From positions 682,001 through 746,000 of the forward strand of contig JACKQL020000024.1 in the NCBI GenBank assembly GCA_018296165.2: a stretch of 64,000 nucleotides of DNA, given 5' to 3'. The notes under the pieces were generated by a model. It made no database searches and had not been told where the DNA came from. It worked only from the letters and a program-made list of their open reading frames with translations. The stretch's first letter is position 1. The number at the start of each line of letters is the position of its first letter. Origin of the DNA: Termitomyces sp. T153 (taxonomy: Eukaryota > Basidiomycota > Agaricomycetes > Agaricales > Lyophyllaceae). Positions 10,269 to 22,015 of the stretch are shown in pieces. The translations under genes and the position numbers were made by a program.

Positions 10269-11417
10269 TGTCAGGTTCCGCTGACCTCGGGGGCTCAGCT
10301 GCACTGGGCAAGTCCTTACTAGACGGGCATGATCCCCTTGCACTGGTAACCAAACACTCAAAAACGTCCGGGCACTGATGGCTTGTGCGGATAGTCAGTG
10401 GGATATGATTCAGACAGATCCGGGCAGGTCCAGAGAAGTCGGGTTGCAAGGAAACAGGACGGTCTTGGTGGGGTTCAGGCAGAAGACCATATGGGAGATT
10501 CACGGAAGCGAAGGAGTAGATGGCTGTGTGATCAATGGGAGTGGAGCCAGGGTTTGATGGGAGATCAATTGGAGTTGATGGAGTCCGGGACCGAGCGAAG
10601 AGTGAGGTTCGGACCTGGTGAAAGAGTGTCGGGGTTTGTGATTGTAATCGCGGAGTTTGTGAGGTCGTTTAGGTTGATGAGGACTTGGGCACAATGGCCA
10701 GACGGAGTCACCAAGACAGCGTCAGACAAAATGGAATGGGGTTGATATGGAACAAGAGTAGATTCGAGTGGAGATACAAAACAATAACAAGAACGATAAC
10801 AAAATGGAGACAAGACAAGACCGGGAGACTGAGATAAGACCGGGAGACTGAGAATAAGGAGAACAAGACACAAAACACAAAACACAAAACACGAGAAGGA
10901 AATAATCAGACCATAGGTAACATTAAGCAATATCAAGACTAGAGTGCGAAGAGCTACTCAACGGCTTATATACTGACTACCGGAGAACTTCGGGGTATGT
11001 CGGCTGCAGTGGCAGGGCTTGGCAGAGCTTGATGGAGTGGGCGGGTGTCAGTTGCGATCAAGGATTGGGCTGCGCTGATACGTTGATGGGATCATTGGGG
11101 AACACGGGTCGCCCCAAGGTTGTCGTGATACTCCGGAATAGGTCGGAGGAACCAGGGTGTTGAGTTGATGATGGGTGGCAAAGATTGGGAACAGCGGGGG
11201 TGGTTCTCGGGGTTCGGGAGATCCAGGGTAAGTGTCAGTGGCTGCGGGGAAGGCATTGAAGTTGGCCAGGGGGCCGTCGGAGTTAGCCGGGGAGGCATCG
11301 GAGTTAGCCAAAATAGGCACGGGGCATGGGCAGAAGTTCGGCGGAGCGTCGGGGGTTTTTTTGGGGGTCAGGGGGTTGATGGACGATGTGCGGGGGTTCA
11401 GGGGATGAGTCATGACA
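10269..11417 (-). repeat. LTR L3 (5' LTR of E2)
   Basis: 1149 bp, TGTCAGGTTC...GAGTCATGACA on the plus strand. The inverted TATA lies at 10,966-10,972 and the complement of the predicted RNA start at 10,929-10,940 (AATATCAAGACT). It is followed by the second copy of the target duplication GATAC (11,418-11,422). Confidence 0.9.
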
Positions 11418-14278
11418 GATACCAGTTCTTTTTGGTGACTTTGTTGAGTCCCCAATAATCAATACAAAGTCTGAGTGATCTGTCCTTTTTCTTGGCAAAT
11501 AGGACTGGAGTGCTGGCAGCAGAGATTGACAGGCATATAAAGCCTTTGCTGAGCCATGTCATCAAGATAATCTTTCAGGGCCCAGAGTTTGATTTTGGTC
11601 ATATTGTGGATTATGCCAAATGGGGGGAAGGTGCCTTCTTTGAGATTAATCTTGTGGTCATAGGAACAATGCAGAGGAAGTTCTTTTGCACTCCCTTCAG
11701 AGAATACATCAGCAAATTCATAATACCCTGGGGGAACTCCTTCATATAGGATCTGCTCTTCAGTTGTGTATTCTGGCAGAGTGGTCTCTGCACAGAAGTA
11801 TTCTTCTGGTAGGGTTAGCATGATCTGCAGCTGGAAGGTGGGGGTGCCATCTTGTAAAATGCATGCAAAGGGGATAGCACCAATGATTTTGATGTCAAGG
11901 TTTTCAGGATCAATGGGGGTGGGTGACAGAGTGGTTGCAGCTGGGTCTGAAGCAGTGGCAGGGTTGTTTGAAGAGGTTGGGCATTGTTAGTTGGGGTACT
12001 GCAGACCTTTGTATTGATTCTGGGGTATGTTGGGGGGCAGCCATCACAATTTACTTGAGGGTGACTAAGGCAAAAGCACATTGTCTTCATTTTCTTAGCT
12101 GCCATCAAGGGTGAAGGGGCTTTGGGTTGCTCTGGAGGTGCTGGTGTTGGGGTTGGGGATGTCAGAGTCCAAGAGGGGCTGGAGACAGAGGGGAATGGCA
12201 GCCACTAGACTTGCTTTGGGGCTGGGAAATTGCATGATGAGATTCTTTCAATTGATGTTGGAGTTGATGTCCTGCAGCCACAGAAGTCCAAACACAATCA
12301 GAGTCAATGGGAGGAGCTGGATGACAGGAAGCCAAGCCTGGAACTTTAAGTCATTGTCAAGGGTGAGGGCATTGTTGTGGTATTGAGTGATTCCCATCAT
12401 GATGGGGCTTCTATCAAAGAGTTGGAGCTCAAGGGGTTTGTTGAAGTTGTTGCATCAGAAGTCAAGCTGGCTGCTGACAAATGTGCCGGAGGCACCACTG
12501 TTGAAAAGGGCGGGAAGGACTATGGGTGAGCTGTCAAGTCAGACATTGATGACAAACAACTGCACAGACTTCAAGCAGAGCTGTGAGAGAGTCCAGGGTT
12601 GGTTGGTCATACTCTTGGAGTTCTTAGGGAGGGGGTGAGATATCAAAGGGTACTAGTTCAGAGTTGGTTGGGTTGTCCTTATCAAAGCAAAGAGTGAGGC
12701 TGGGCCAGTCAATGTGAGGATTAGTGGAGCAGAGCCATGAGAAGCCTAGGATGATGGGGGCAGAGGAGTGTAGTTTTGTGACAAGTAATCAGAGTTCTTG
12801 TTATTGTCCATTGGCAAAGGTCACGTTCATTTCCACACAGTGTGTGATATTGCCAGTGGAGGTTGGGTCACCATCAAAGAGTTTGAGGAGAATTGGAGTA
12901 AGGAGATGTTGGAGGCATTGAGGAGCAAGTGCTGCCAGGGATTCATCAACAAAGTTATTCATGGTGCCACTGTTGACCAGTGTGGGAATGGGGTTGTCAG
13001 AGAAGGCAAGGGTGATGTGGAGAAGGGGGGTGGTGGAGGTGTGGGATGGGAGGTGTGCTGGGAGGTTGTCTGGGGCAAGTACTGTCGCATGGAGGAGTGT
13101 GGCCAGGGTGGAGAAGATGTTGGGGTCTGGTCCATGGTCTAGTGTGTCTTCAAGACCTAGACTGCTGACTTGTTTTCTACAAACTGGTAGTCACAGTCTT
13201 TCCTGTCAATGGTCCATATAGTATGTCCCATCATCTGGCATTTAGGGCAACTACTAATAAAATGTTCCTGCTCACCACATAGGATGCATGTATCCTCCTT
13301 CTATCATTTCTCCTGAGTTTCCTCCAGTACATCAATCCAAAGCCTATTCCAAATCTTGTTTGCACATAGAGCTTCTTGGTTGTTGGCAGAGTCTAGAGCA
13401 TCATCAAGGTCATTGGAGTTAGTGTCCAGGGGTTCTGGGGCCTTCTAGAGGTCAGCAGTGTTGAGTTGGGCAGGGGGGCACAGTCCCAGGGGTCAATTGG
13501 CACTAGGGGGCTCTCAGCCCAGAGGGAAATGGAGTGTGGAGTTGGCAGGGTTGGTGGGAATTGAGGGTCAGTTGCCATTGGTTGCTCCAGCCTGCCAGTT
13601 GGTATTTCTGGAGGTGTTCCACATAGTCCACAGTGCCATGTTCTCACTCTGATCTTCCCAGTAACATTGGTCAACCTGGGCAATGAGTGCCTTGTAGCTG
13701 TCATATGTAGTTTGCTTGAGTGTGAGGTGGAGGACATTCTTGATTCATTGAGGCAGGGCATGATAGAGGGTGAATTGGAGGGCATTGTAATTCCATCCTG
13801 TGTTGTAGGCCTCCTGTTTGAATTGTATGATGAAGGTTGTGAAGCATTTGTTGTTGCACATTCAGAGGTTGAAGAGATTCTCCTCCACTTTCACTACAGT
13901 ATTAAAGACACCAAACTTACTGGAGAACTCCTGAGTGAAGGCAAGCCAATTGGAGAGCATAGGATTGTTGGGATCAAACCAGAGTAGCACCATGTAGTGA
14001 TCAAAAGCAATACCCTGCAAATATGATATGGTAAAGGCTACTTGTGAGCTCTCAAGCTGGAAGGTAATAGGCTTAGCTTGGAACATGGTTAGACACTGTG
14101 TTAGAAATATTCTCCATTTCCAGGGGTCATGACCCATAAAAGACTTGGGCTTTTGAATGTTGAGTTTTCCTTCCCAAGCCAATGTGTTGTGAGTGTTGTC
14201 CTAGATGTTCTGAGTTTGGAGTGGGGTCTAGCATTATAGTAGTAGTAATAGTTGTTCCTGTTTCCCTGCTGAGGAGGG
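11418..14278 (-). pseudogene. E1 gag capsid, nucleocapsid, protease and RT N-terminus
   Basis: The minus strand reads, from right to left, a Ty3-type capsid (14,182-13,862: KPKSFMGHDPWKWRIFLTQ, WLAFTQEFSSKFGVFN), a CCHC zinc knuckle (about 13,310-13,260, CILCGEQEHFISSC), a retropepsin motif near 12,970 (TLVNSGTMNNF) and the start of reverse transcriptase (11,821-11,418: [36 protein letters not shown]). The protease catalytic DSG is NSG, a G-to-A change at a GTC-GAC CpG. The frame shifts repeatedly. The right end is cut by solo LTR L4 and the left end by E2. It once made Gag-Pol for reverse transcription of E1 and probably for relatives such as E2. Confidence 0.85.
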
Positions 14279-15430
14279 TGTCACGACCCGTTCCCCAAAA
14301 CCCCGCACATCGTTCATCAAACCCCCGAACCCCCAAAGGACCCCCAACACTCCGCCGAACTTCCGCCCATGCCCCGCGCCTACTTCGGCTAACTCTGATG
14401 CCCCCCCCGGCTAACTCCGACGGCCCCCTGGCCAACTTCGGTGCCTGCCCCGCAGCCACTGACACTTACCCTGGGCTTCCCGAACCCCGAGAACCACCCC
14501 CGCTGTTCCCAATCTTCGCCCCCCATCATTAACTCAACACCCTGCTTCCTCCGACCTATTCCGGAGTATCACGACGACCTCGGGGCAACCCGCGTTCTCA
14601 AATGATCCCATCAACGTATCAGCGCGGCACGATCTTCGATCACAACCGACACCCGCCCACTCCGTCAAGCCCCGCCAAGCCCCACCGCCACAGCCGATGT
14701 ACCCCGAAGTCCTCCGGTAGTCAGTATATAAGTCATCGAGTAGCTCTTCGTACTCTAGTCTTGATATTGCTTAACGTTACCTATGGTCTGATTGTTTCCT
14801 TTTCGTGTTTTGTGTTTCGTGTCCCATTCTCCTTACTCTCAGTCTCCCGGTCTTATCTCAGTCTCCCGGTCTTATCTCAGTCTCCCGGTCTTGTCTTGTC
14901 TCCATTTCGTTATCGTTCTTGTTATTGTTTCGTATCTCCACTCGAATCTACTCCTGTTCCATATTGTCTCGTCCGACGCTGTCTCGGTGACTCCGTCAGA
15001 CCATTGTACCCAAGTCTTCATCAACCCTAACGACCTCACGAACTCTGCGATTACGATTATGAACCCCGACACTCCTTTACCAGGTCCGAACCTCACTCTT
15101 CGCTCGGTCCCGGACTCCATCAGCTCCAAATGATCTCCCATCAAACCCCGGCTCCATCCCCATTGATCACACAGCCACCTACTCCCTTGCTTCCGCAAAT
15201 CTCCCGTACGGCCTTCTGCCTGAACCCCGCCAAGACCATCTCGTTTCCCCACAATCCGACTTCTCCGGACCTTCCCGGACCTGTCTGGATCACATCTCCC
15301 CAACTACCCACGCAACCCACCTGGACCCAGAACGTCTTCGAGTGTTCGGTTACCAATGCAGGGGAATCACACCCGCCTAGTAAGGACTCGCCCAGTGCAG
15401 CTGAGCCCCCGGGGTCAGCAGAACCTGACA
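14279..15430 (+). repeat. Solo LTR L4 with 5-bp target duplication
   Basis: 1152-bp LTR, TGTCACGACC...AACCTGACA, in plus orientation, flanked by GAGGG at 14,274-14,278 and 15,431-15,435. No internal region is attached, so it is the product of LTR-LTR recombination after insertion into E1 gag. TATATAA is at 14,725-14,731 and AGTCTTGATATT at 14,757-14,768. It is CpG-rich like E2. The 15-bp unit CAGTCTCCCGGTCTT is repeated in tandem around 14,840-14,895. Confidence 0.9.
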
Positions 15431-16822
15431 GAGGGAAGTTGTCTATGGCCAGACCCCATTCTCCAGGAGGTCTGCTATTGGGAGGCCTGCTGCTAGGAAG
15501 TTGGCCTGCATTGCCTGGGGGAGGCTCTGGGGCACAATGAGGGGTAGGGGGTCCTCTGCGGGTGGGGGGGTCTAAAGTAATTGGTGTTGGCAGGGGAGTT
15601 GGGCATCAGAGTGGGTGGGGGATGAGAGGAGTCAATAGGAAAAGAGGGTCAGGGCACCCCAGGGCCTGTGGGTCACCTTGGGGGAACTGGGGCGTTTTGG
15701 TGGGGTGGAGGGGCATTGACATGGGGGGCATGGAGGTCAAAGTGAGGGGGTCTGTCTTGGGGAGGGCCATTGTGCAGGGCAATCTTGTTGGCAGGGTTAC
15801 CAGGCTTATCAATGTAGGAGAGGGTTTGGTTGTTGTTGTCAATGTGCAGGGGTGGCTGTTGGGTATGGGGTTTGGGGATGGTGGGTTGGTCCCATATACA
15901 GAAGGCACTAGGGATGGAGTTTGCCCACAGACAAGCAGAGAGGGCCAGAGTGTGAGCAGCAGGTTGGTCAAACAGTCCCTCTGCAGGGTTGAGGTTTCTT
16001 AAGATGTTGGATGCCACATTAAGCTCTTTCTGCTGGCAGGAAATGGAAGGTGGGGCTCCACTTTGTGTTCTGACAGGTTCCTCACATTGCACATAGAAGG
16101 AGCAGGAGGGGTCCAGAGGGTCTTCAAATGGACAGGGGTTTGGGCTGGTGTGGATTTCTTCAACCAAGGTGCAGAACTTGTTTTGTAGATTAACATTGAT
16201 TCCCAAGGTGCCTTGCATGGTTTTGGGAAGGTTTTCCTGCAGGTAACATTCATGGAAGTTGAGGAGCCAATCCACCCAAACCTCTGGGGTTGCAAGGGTG
16301 TTGGGGTAGCCTAGGTTGACAAGGAGGGTGCAGACATGCCTTGCAAACTCTGCAGAGGAGAGGCAGAGGAAGCAGAGGACTTTGTCACACTGCTGGACAT
16401 AGGCTTTGACCTGTTGCTGTCTGGGGAAGGGAGGGATTTGAGCAGAAAATGGCAATCAAGGAGGGGAATAATTATCTGAGTGCTCTGGAGGGGCTGGGGC
16501 TGTGGTGGGGACTGGGTACACATAGTAGTGAGCAGGTGAAAGGTAGGCAGGGTTGGGGGGTGCTGCAGCAAATCCTCCAGGGTACATGCAGGGGTAATTG
16601 CCATTAGCAGAGAATGTTGGAGGGCAGCACCAGCTTGGGTTTTCTCTGGCTGATGGAGGGAGCATAGAATGCTGGGTTGGGGTCAGGAGTCTAGTGGTGA
16701 AGAATATATTGATCTGCAGGTGGGCCTTGGTAGAATGGAGCATACTGACTCTCAGGGACTAGTCAACCATAGATGTCAGTTAAGTAGCCGGCAGGATCAT
16801 ACATGGGGTTATACACAGACAT
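15431..16822 (-). pseudogene. E1 gag N-terminal part
   Basis: Starts with ATG at 16,822 (MSVYNPMYDPAGYLTDIYG, then a stop) and continues as a Pro/Tyr-rich leader (YAPFYQGPP) and a long frame at 16,455-15,673 (NLGYPNTLATPEVWVDWLLN, LQNKFCTLVEEIHTS). It joins the capsid region at 14,278 once L4 is removed. Several stops are present and CpG is nearly absent. The position directly behind the primer-binding site supports Gag. Confidence 0.75.
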
Positions 16823-16841
16823 CAAGAACAGGGTAAGGGGG

Positions 16842-16854
16842 AGTCTTGATATTA
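16842..16854 (-). other. Self-priming primer-binding site of E1
   Basis: Plus-strand AGTCTTGATATT at 16,842-16,853, one base from LTR L5. In element orientation it is AATATCAAGACT, complementary to the predicted RNA 5' end inside L5 (17,415-17,426 inverted). The site is unchanged although the LTR around it is strongly decayed. Confidence 0.75.
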
Positions 16855-17891
16855 TGTCAGGTTCCACTGACTATGGGGGCTCAGCTACACTGGTGAGTCC
16901 TTACTAGGCAGATGCAATGTCCTGTGCTTATAACCTAGCACTCTGGAGGTGGTGTGAACAATAGGGACTTGTGAGGAGAAGCCAATGGAAGCCATTTAAG
17001 CAAGTCTGGAGTGGTCTGGGGAAGTCTAAGACCAAGTATATTAAATGTTGTGCTTGGGTGGGCATCAGGAACAAGTTTGTGGGCACATAAATAGAATGTG
17101 GGGTATGCAGAGGCTTTGCAAGTAATGAGAGCAGAGCCAGAGTTTGATGGGGGATCAATCAAGACTGATGGATGCCAAGGCCAAATGAGGGGTGAGGTCC
17201 CAGAGTTGTTGTAAGAATGTTTGAAGTTTATAGCATGTATGTGGAGTTTGTAATGACATCAGAGATGAAAGGGACTTAAGAGAATAAAGGAAATAGAGAC
17301 AGTCAAGGCAAGACAGAGACAAAACAAGATGGAACTGAGAACATAAATAAATTTGAGACTGAAAATAGAAACAGAGACAGAAAGAAACACAAGACACAAG
17401 TAACCAGGTACTGCAATATCAAGACTAGAGTACAAGGTGCTACTTTATGACTTATATACTGACTACTGGAGAGCTCTGGGGGACAGCAAGTGTGGTGGCA
17501 GGGTTTGATGGAGCCATGCAGAGTTGACAGGTGTTGGTTGTGATCAGGGGCAGGCTGCAGTGGCATTCTGATGGGATCAGTTGGGGATGTGGGCCACTTC
17601 AAGGTTGGTCAGGCAAACTAGGGAGGTGGGGTGTGATGCACACTAGAGTCAGAAACAATGGGGGAGGGTCCTAGGAGCTTAGGAGAGTTAGAGAAGGTGT
17701 CAATGGCTGCAGAGAAGGTGTTGTTATTAGCCAGGGGGCCATTGGAGTTTGCTGGAGAAGTGTCAGAGTTATCCAGAGTGGGTGCAGAGAGTGGGTGAAG
17801 GTTGGGGGTGTTTGACAAAGCATTGGGGAGGGCTCAGGAGGAGCAAGCAAGTTGGGAACAAGGTCAGGGGTCCAGGGAGCAGGTTGTGACA
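16855..17891 (-). repeat. LTR L5 (5' LTR of E1)
   Basis: 1037-bp LTR of the same family as L1-L4, TGTCAGGTTC...GGTTGTGACA on the plus strand, CpG-depleted. The inverted TATA is near 17,452-17,458. It is inserted within the E3 internal region, because 17,892 onward is E3 antisense-gene sequence. The matching 3' LTR of E1 is not in the window. Confidence 0.85.
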
Positions 17892-18806
17892 CCACCCCCT
17901 AACATCTTGTCCTTTCACCCCTCCACCATCTGCTCCCTCACCCACAGTGCCTCCCAACCCTGCTCCATGGCCATGCACATCACCCACCACTCCTGCAAGA
18001 TGAAACACTTCTTATGTCTTGAGCAGCATGAATGGCAGATGGAGAAGTCTCAGCATAATCCCACTACTGGTGCCTCAAACTCACACCAATCCCCATGCCA
18101 GGTGCAGAGAGCACACTGGAAACTGCATTAGCTGAGACACAGAACAGTGTCTTGATAACTCACAGGGGCTTTCACCTAATACCACTCCAACATGGGAGTG
18201 CCCCATGCTTGCCCCACAGCCTCTGTGAACTGCTCTGGGGTAACCTCTACCTGCAGCACCCTCTGACCCTCTAGCACAACTCAGACCATTTCTGCTCCCA
18301 GACTAGGCCTCAATGGACATGCCAGGAGTGCCAATGCTGACCTTGCTGATGACCCCAGAGCTTGAGAAGAACCCCCAGATGGGCCCACCACTGCCATGGA
18401 CAATTCTGCCAAAGGAGTCAGTACTACCCAAGGGATAAGGTCAACACACTCACAACTATAGTACATTGCATCTACTTTCCTCCTATCCTGCCACTGATTG
18501 AACTCCTCCCAACACCCTTCATGCTTACACAAACACTGTTCTCATCTGAGGGAGGAGGGGTTGGGGATGATAACAAGGCTAAAGACAACATTGGGAAAAG
18601 TTAGGAAAGCATCAGAGTATGTATGACCCTTTTTTATTGATTGGAAAGAGCCCCCTGACAAATAGTAGCCATGCTTTAACTTTGCTCCCCATGCTGCCAC
18701 TCACTGCAGTTTGATCAATATTGCTTGAGCTTCAATTCTCACATCCCTGCCAATCCTCAAGCCCATGTCCTGTGCCTTGAGGGTCTTGGCACTGAAGGGG
18801 GAGTGA
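17892..18806 (-). pseudogene. E3 internal region with antisense zinc-cluster gene relic
   Basis: The minus strand carries the N-terminal half of the gene also seen in E0 and E2. The cysteine cluster around 18,105-18,000 reads CALC...WC...C...ICHSCCSRHKKC, that is C-x2-C-x6-C followed by C-x2-C-x6-C. An upstream part has EEFNQWQDRRKVDAMYYS (about 18,510-18,450). It lies next to LTR L6 with the same polypurine tract, and is again antisense to it. Stops and shifts make it a relic, and L5 cuts it off. Confidence 0.65.
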
Positions 18807-19857
18807 TGTCACAATCCACTCCCCAAATTCCTGACCTCTTTTCCAAGCTGCCTTGCTTCCCTAGATTTCCCCCCAGCACCTCCTCAACTCCCCTGACTCT
18901 TGTTGACCCATGACACACACCCTCAATAACTCCAACACTTCTCTGGAAAACTCTGACAATTCCCTGGCTAACTCCAATAAGTTTCCTGCAGACCCTAGTG
19001 CTTCCCTTCCCTCCCTCCTGAGCCCCTGAAACCCTCCCCCACTGTTCCTAACACTGGCATCAGTCACTGTTTTGTCACCTTGACTTACCCACCAACTCCA
19101 GAACATTATAGCAACCCCAGGATGGCCCATGTTCTTGTCTGATCCCATCAATATATCACTGCAGCCTGCCCACTAATCACAACTGACACCTAGCAACTCC
19201 ACATGGCCCCAATGAGCCCTGCTGCCAGACCTGCTATCCCTGGGATGTCCCAGTAGCTAGTATCTAAGTTGTAGAGTAGTATCCTTTACTCTAGGCTTGA
19301 TATTGCTTTACTTGGTTACCTGTGTCTTGTGTTTCTCTTCTGTTATAATTCCCAGCCTTCTCTTATTTCTATTTTTAGTATCAAATATATCTCTTTCTCA
19401 GTTCCATCTTGTCTTGTCTCATCCATTTCTGTTTCCTTTATCATTCCTAAGTTCCTTTCAACTCTGACATCATTACAAACTCTGTGCATATGCTACACCC
19501 CTTTAAACATTCATATGCTAACTCTGTACCTCACCCTATGCTTGGCCCTGGAACCCATCACTCTTGATTGATTCCTCATCAAACTCCTGCTCCACTCCCT
19601 TATGAAGCCTCTGCTTGCTCCACAGTCCATACATTTGCTTATGGACTTGTACCTGACACCTGCCCAAGCCCAACACTTATTGTACCTGGTCTTAGACTTC
19701 CCCAGGCCACCCCAGACTTGCTTGGACTGCTTTCTCTAGCTTCCCCTCACAAGTATCTGAAGTCTGAACCATGCTGGAGCTAAATGCAGGACATTGCATC
19801 TGCCTGGTAAGGACTTGCCCAGTTAAGCTGAGCCCTTGTGGTCAGTGGAACCTGACA
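18807..19857 (+). repeat. LTR L6 (3' LTR of E3)
   Basis: 1051 bp, TGTCACAATC...AACCTGACA, preceded by the polypurine tract AAGGGGGAGTGA. The TATA region (GTATCTAAG) and start motif (GGCTTGATATT near 19,298) are mutated. It is inserted in the LINE whose RNase H sequence resumes at 19,858. Confidence 0.85.
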
Positions 19858-20790
19858 ACAACTAGGGAGTGATTCAGTCACTGGCAATCTTCAAACAACA
19901 GCAAAGTCAGTACCACTTTGACACAGCCCTCAAGGCAATTAGGTCAATAGTAAGGAGAGAAGGGGGGAGACATGAGTTTGAACTCAAAATAGCATGGATA
20001 GCAGCCCACTCAGGGGCAGAGGGCAACAAGATAGTAGATGCAGCAGTAAAAGAAGCAGCAGAAGGCATATTAGCTCCACAGCCACTCCTACTGACCTACC
20101 TCACTAAGTGGAAGGAACAACTGCTGTCCAGCCTCTCAGCACTAAAGCAGGTCCACAACAAGACACTCAGGCAGAGATGGAGGAAGCTATGAGTTGACTC
20201 ACCCAGGTATGAAAGATATGACAACATTTTTGGAGACAGCTACTCAATCTCAGATTTTAAGGGTGTGGGTGAGAGGGGTATCAAAGAATCAGCTGAGCCT
20301 CCTAATCCAGCTGCAGACAGGCCACACACCACTAAATAAACACTTGCACAGGATTCAAAGGGTGGAATTGGAGTACTGTCACAGATGCAAAGGAGACCCA
20401 AAGACAGTAAAACACTATCTACTCAACTTCTGAGCATATGGGGACAAGAGACACAAGATCATGGGAGAGATAGGGAGGGCTGAAAGGAGCCTGAAGACCC
20501 TCTTTGGTGAGAAGAGGGGGCTGGTTGCAATGCTACAATTTGTCAAAGACACTAAAAGGCTCAAAAATGACTTCAGCAATGTTTCCCCAGTTAATCTGAT
20601 TGAAGTGAATAAAAAACTGCATGGTACAGGTGGAAGTCAGCAAGAATATGGATGGCCAGAAGCTGACAAATGAAGCAAACAATGACTACCCAGACTACAA
20701 AGGAGAATATGGACAGCCAGAAGCCAATGAATGAAGCAAATGATGACCACCCAAGCCACAAAACAACACTTAAAAAGCTCAAGTCCAACT
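19858..20790 (+). pseudogene. LINE 3' part with RNase H domain (decayed)
   Basis: Plus-strand reading IQSLAIFKQQQSQYHFDTA... and IAWIAAHSGAEGNKIVDAAV matches the RNase H domain at the C-terminus of fungal non-LTR retrotransposon polyproteins (HSGxEGNxxxD). It is followed by RVELEYCHRCKGDPKTVKHY, the zinc-finger-like tail such proteins carry. A stop at 20,190 and further shifts make it a relic. Its 5' part is beyond LTR L6 and is not found in the window. Confidence 0.75.
20640..20765 (+). repeat. Tandem duplication of a ~58-bp unit in the LINE tail
   Basis: Two adjacent units share AAGAATATGGA..GCCAGAAGC, AATGAAGCAAA and GACTACCCA/GACCACCCA at the same spacing. The first starts near 20,643 and the second near 20,703. 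They lie behind the LINE coding relic, where short 3'-terminal repeats are common in LINEs. Confidence 0.55.
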
Positions 20791-22015
20791 AGTGACTTAG
20801 GGTGCAGAGAATATAGGGAAAAGGGTGGCCCATATTAAGCCATGGTATAGGGAGACACCACCACACAACTACTGCTATGATCTGTCTTTGACAGCCCAGG
20901 CCAGCTGCATGAACCTTCTTATAGGCTGAGCACACATAAACAGTCCACCAACACTGGCAAGTATCAAGCATGAGACAAGATGGAAAGGACACATAAACAC
21001 AATTGGTCAGGAGTGAGGCAACTAAAACAGCACCCCTGGTGCTTGGCAGCAAGGGGGTGACAAGTTGGCCTGTTGGCATGGTCATTTGCAAACTCCACCA
21101 GGTAGAGGTTTATTAGATACCTAGTATGTAAAGACCATTAGGGCTACACCCAAAGTCTATAACAGGATTTTTTAGAAAAAGTATATAAAAGTAATAGGCA
21201 TATGTCAATAACTATAGTAATAAGGAGGTCATATGGACATTCTGTTACATTTCAAGATAATGAGCCTTTGGAGATGGTAGCTGCCAGGCCTGATGCAGAC
21301 AAGAGCACACTCACTGCTTAGTTTGAAGCCAATGCCAGATTCTCTAACAAACAACATCACCTAACCAAGCTTTCCAACCAAATTTGTCTATAATGCTTCT
21401 AAAAGGACTTGGAAGGAGAGGCAAAGAGGAATAGCTATTGGAAGGATGTACTTTGTTTCAACCAAACAGGGGGAAAGGTTCTACCTTGGAATGCTTCTGA
21501 CAGTTGTGACCAATGCAACATCATAGGCTAATTTGAGGACAGTCAATAGCCACACCTCTCCTACTTAAAAGGATGCATGCAAGGCCCTTGGTCTTTTGAA
21601 AGATGATGCAGAATGAAGGCAATGTCTTGCTGAAGCTGCTCTAATCCAATCAAGATTGGCTCTCAGGCAGCTCTTTTGCACTATCCTATTTCACTGTGCT
21701 CCTGTCATTTTAGAGGCTCTATAGGATGACTGTATAGCAAGCTCTGAATTCAAGGAAGCTGTATATGCAACTGTTGATGCTATTGATATCCATAGTGAAG
21801 TGTGTATTCAGAATCTTCCACATCACTTCCATCATTATTGTTAGCATGGTTGGTGGTGTGGTCACTGTTTGAAGGATGCATATTATCAAAGGCTGTCATG
21901 CCATGTGGTTCTTTCTGTAATAATGGTTCTCTATCAGCCTGAGGATAAATAGAAACTTGTTATATGTACAATGACTCCTGGCTGATCATTGCTGACCCTG
22001 ATGGCTTGTTGTTCA
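20791..22015. other. CpG-depleted sequence without identifiable gene
   Basis: About 1.2 kb with almost no CpG, so probably old repeat sequence. The plus strand near 21,250-21,850 translates with few stops into short stretches (NSYWKDVLCFNQTGGKVLPW, VYATVDAIDIHSEVC) that look like eroded coding sequence, but I do not recognise a family. CpG returns abruptly near 22,020. Confidence 0.5.

Larger units (their letters stand above)
4964..11417 (-). mobile_element. Complete non-autonomous LTR retrotransposon E2, nested in E1 RT
   Basis: A 6454-bp element with two 1149-bp LTRs (4964-6112 and 10,269-11,417), internal region 6113-10,268, and a 5-bp target duplication GATAC at 4959-4963 and 11,418-11,422. 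The polypurine tract lies next to the left LTR and the primer-binding site next to the right LTR, so the element points to the minus strand. I see no gag, protease, RT or integrase in it, so it would depend on proteins from a relative such as E1, whose LTRs are of the same family. It carries an antisense gene (6325-7477). It is CpG-rich, unlike the E1 sequence on both sides, which fits a recent insertion. Confidence 0.9.

Noticed and set aside
15562..16002. Plus-strand ORF of 146 codons, rich in Gly and Val
   Set aside because: It is the shadow of the E1 gag frame on the minus strand.
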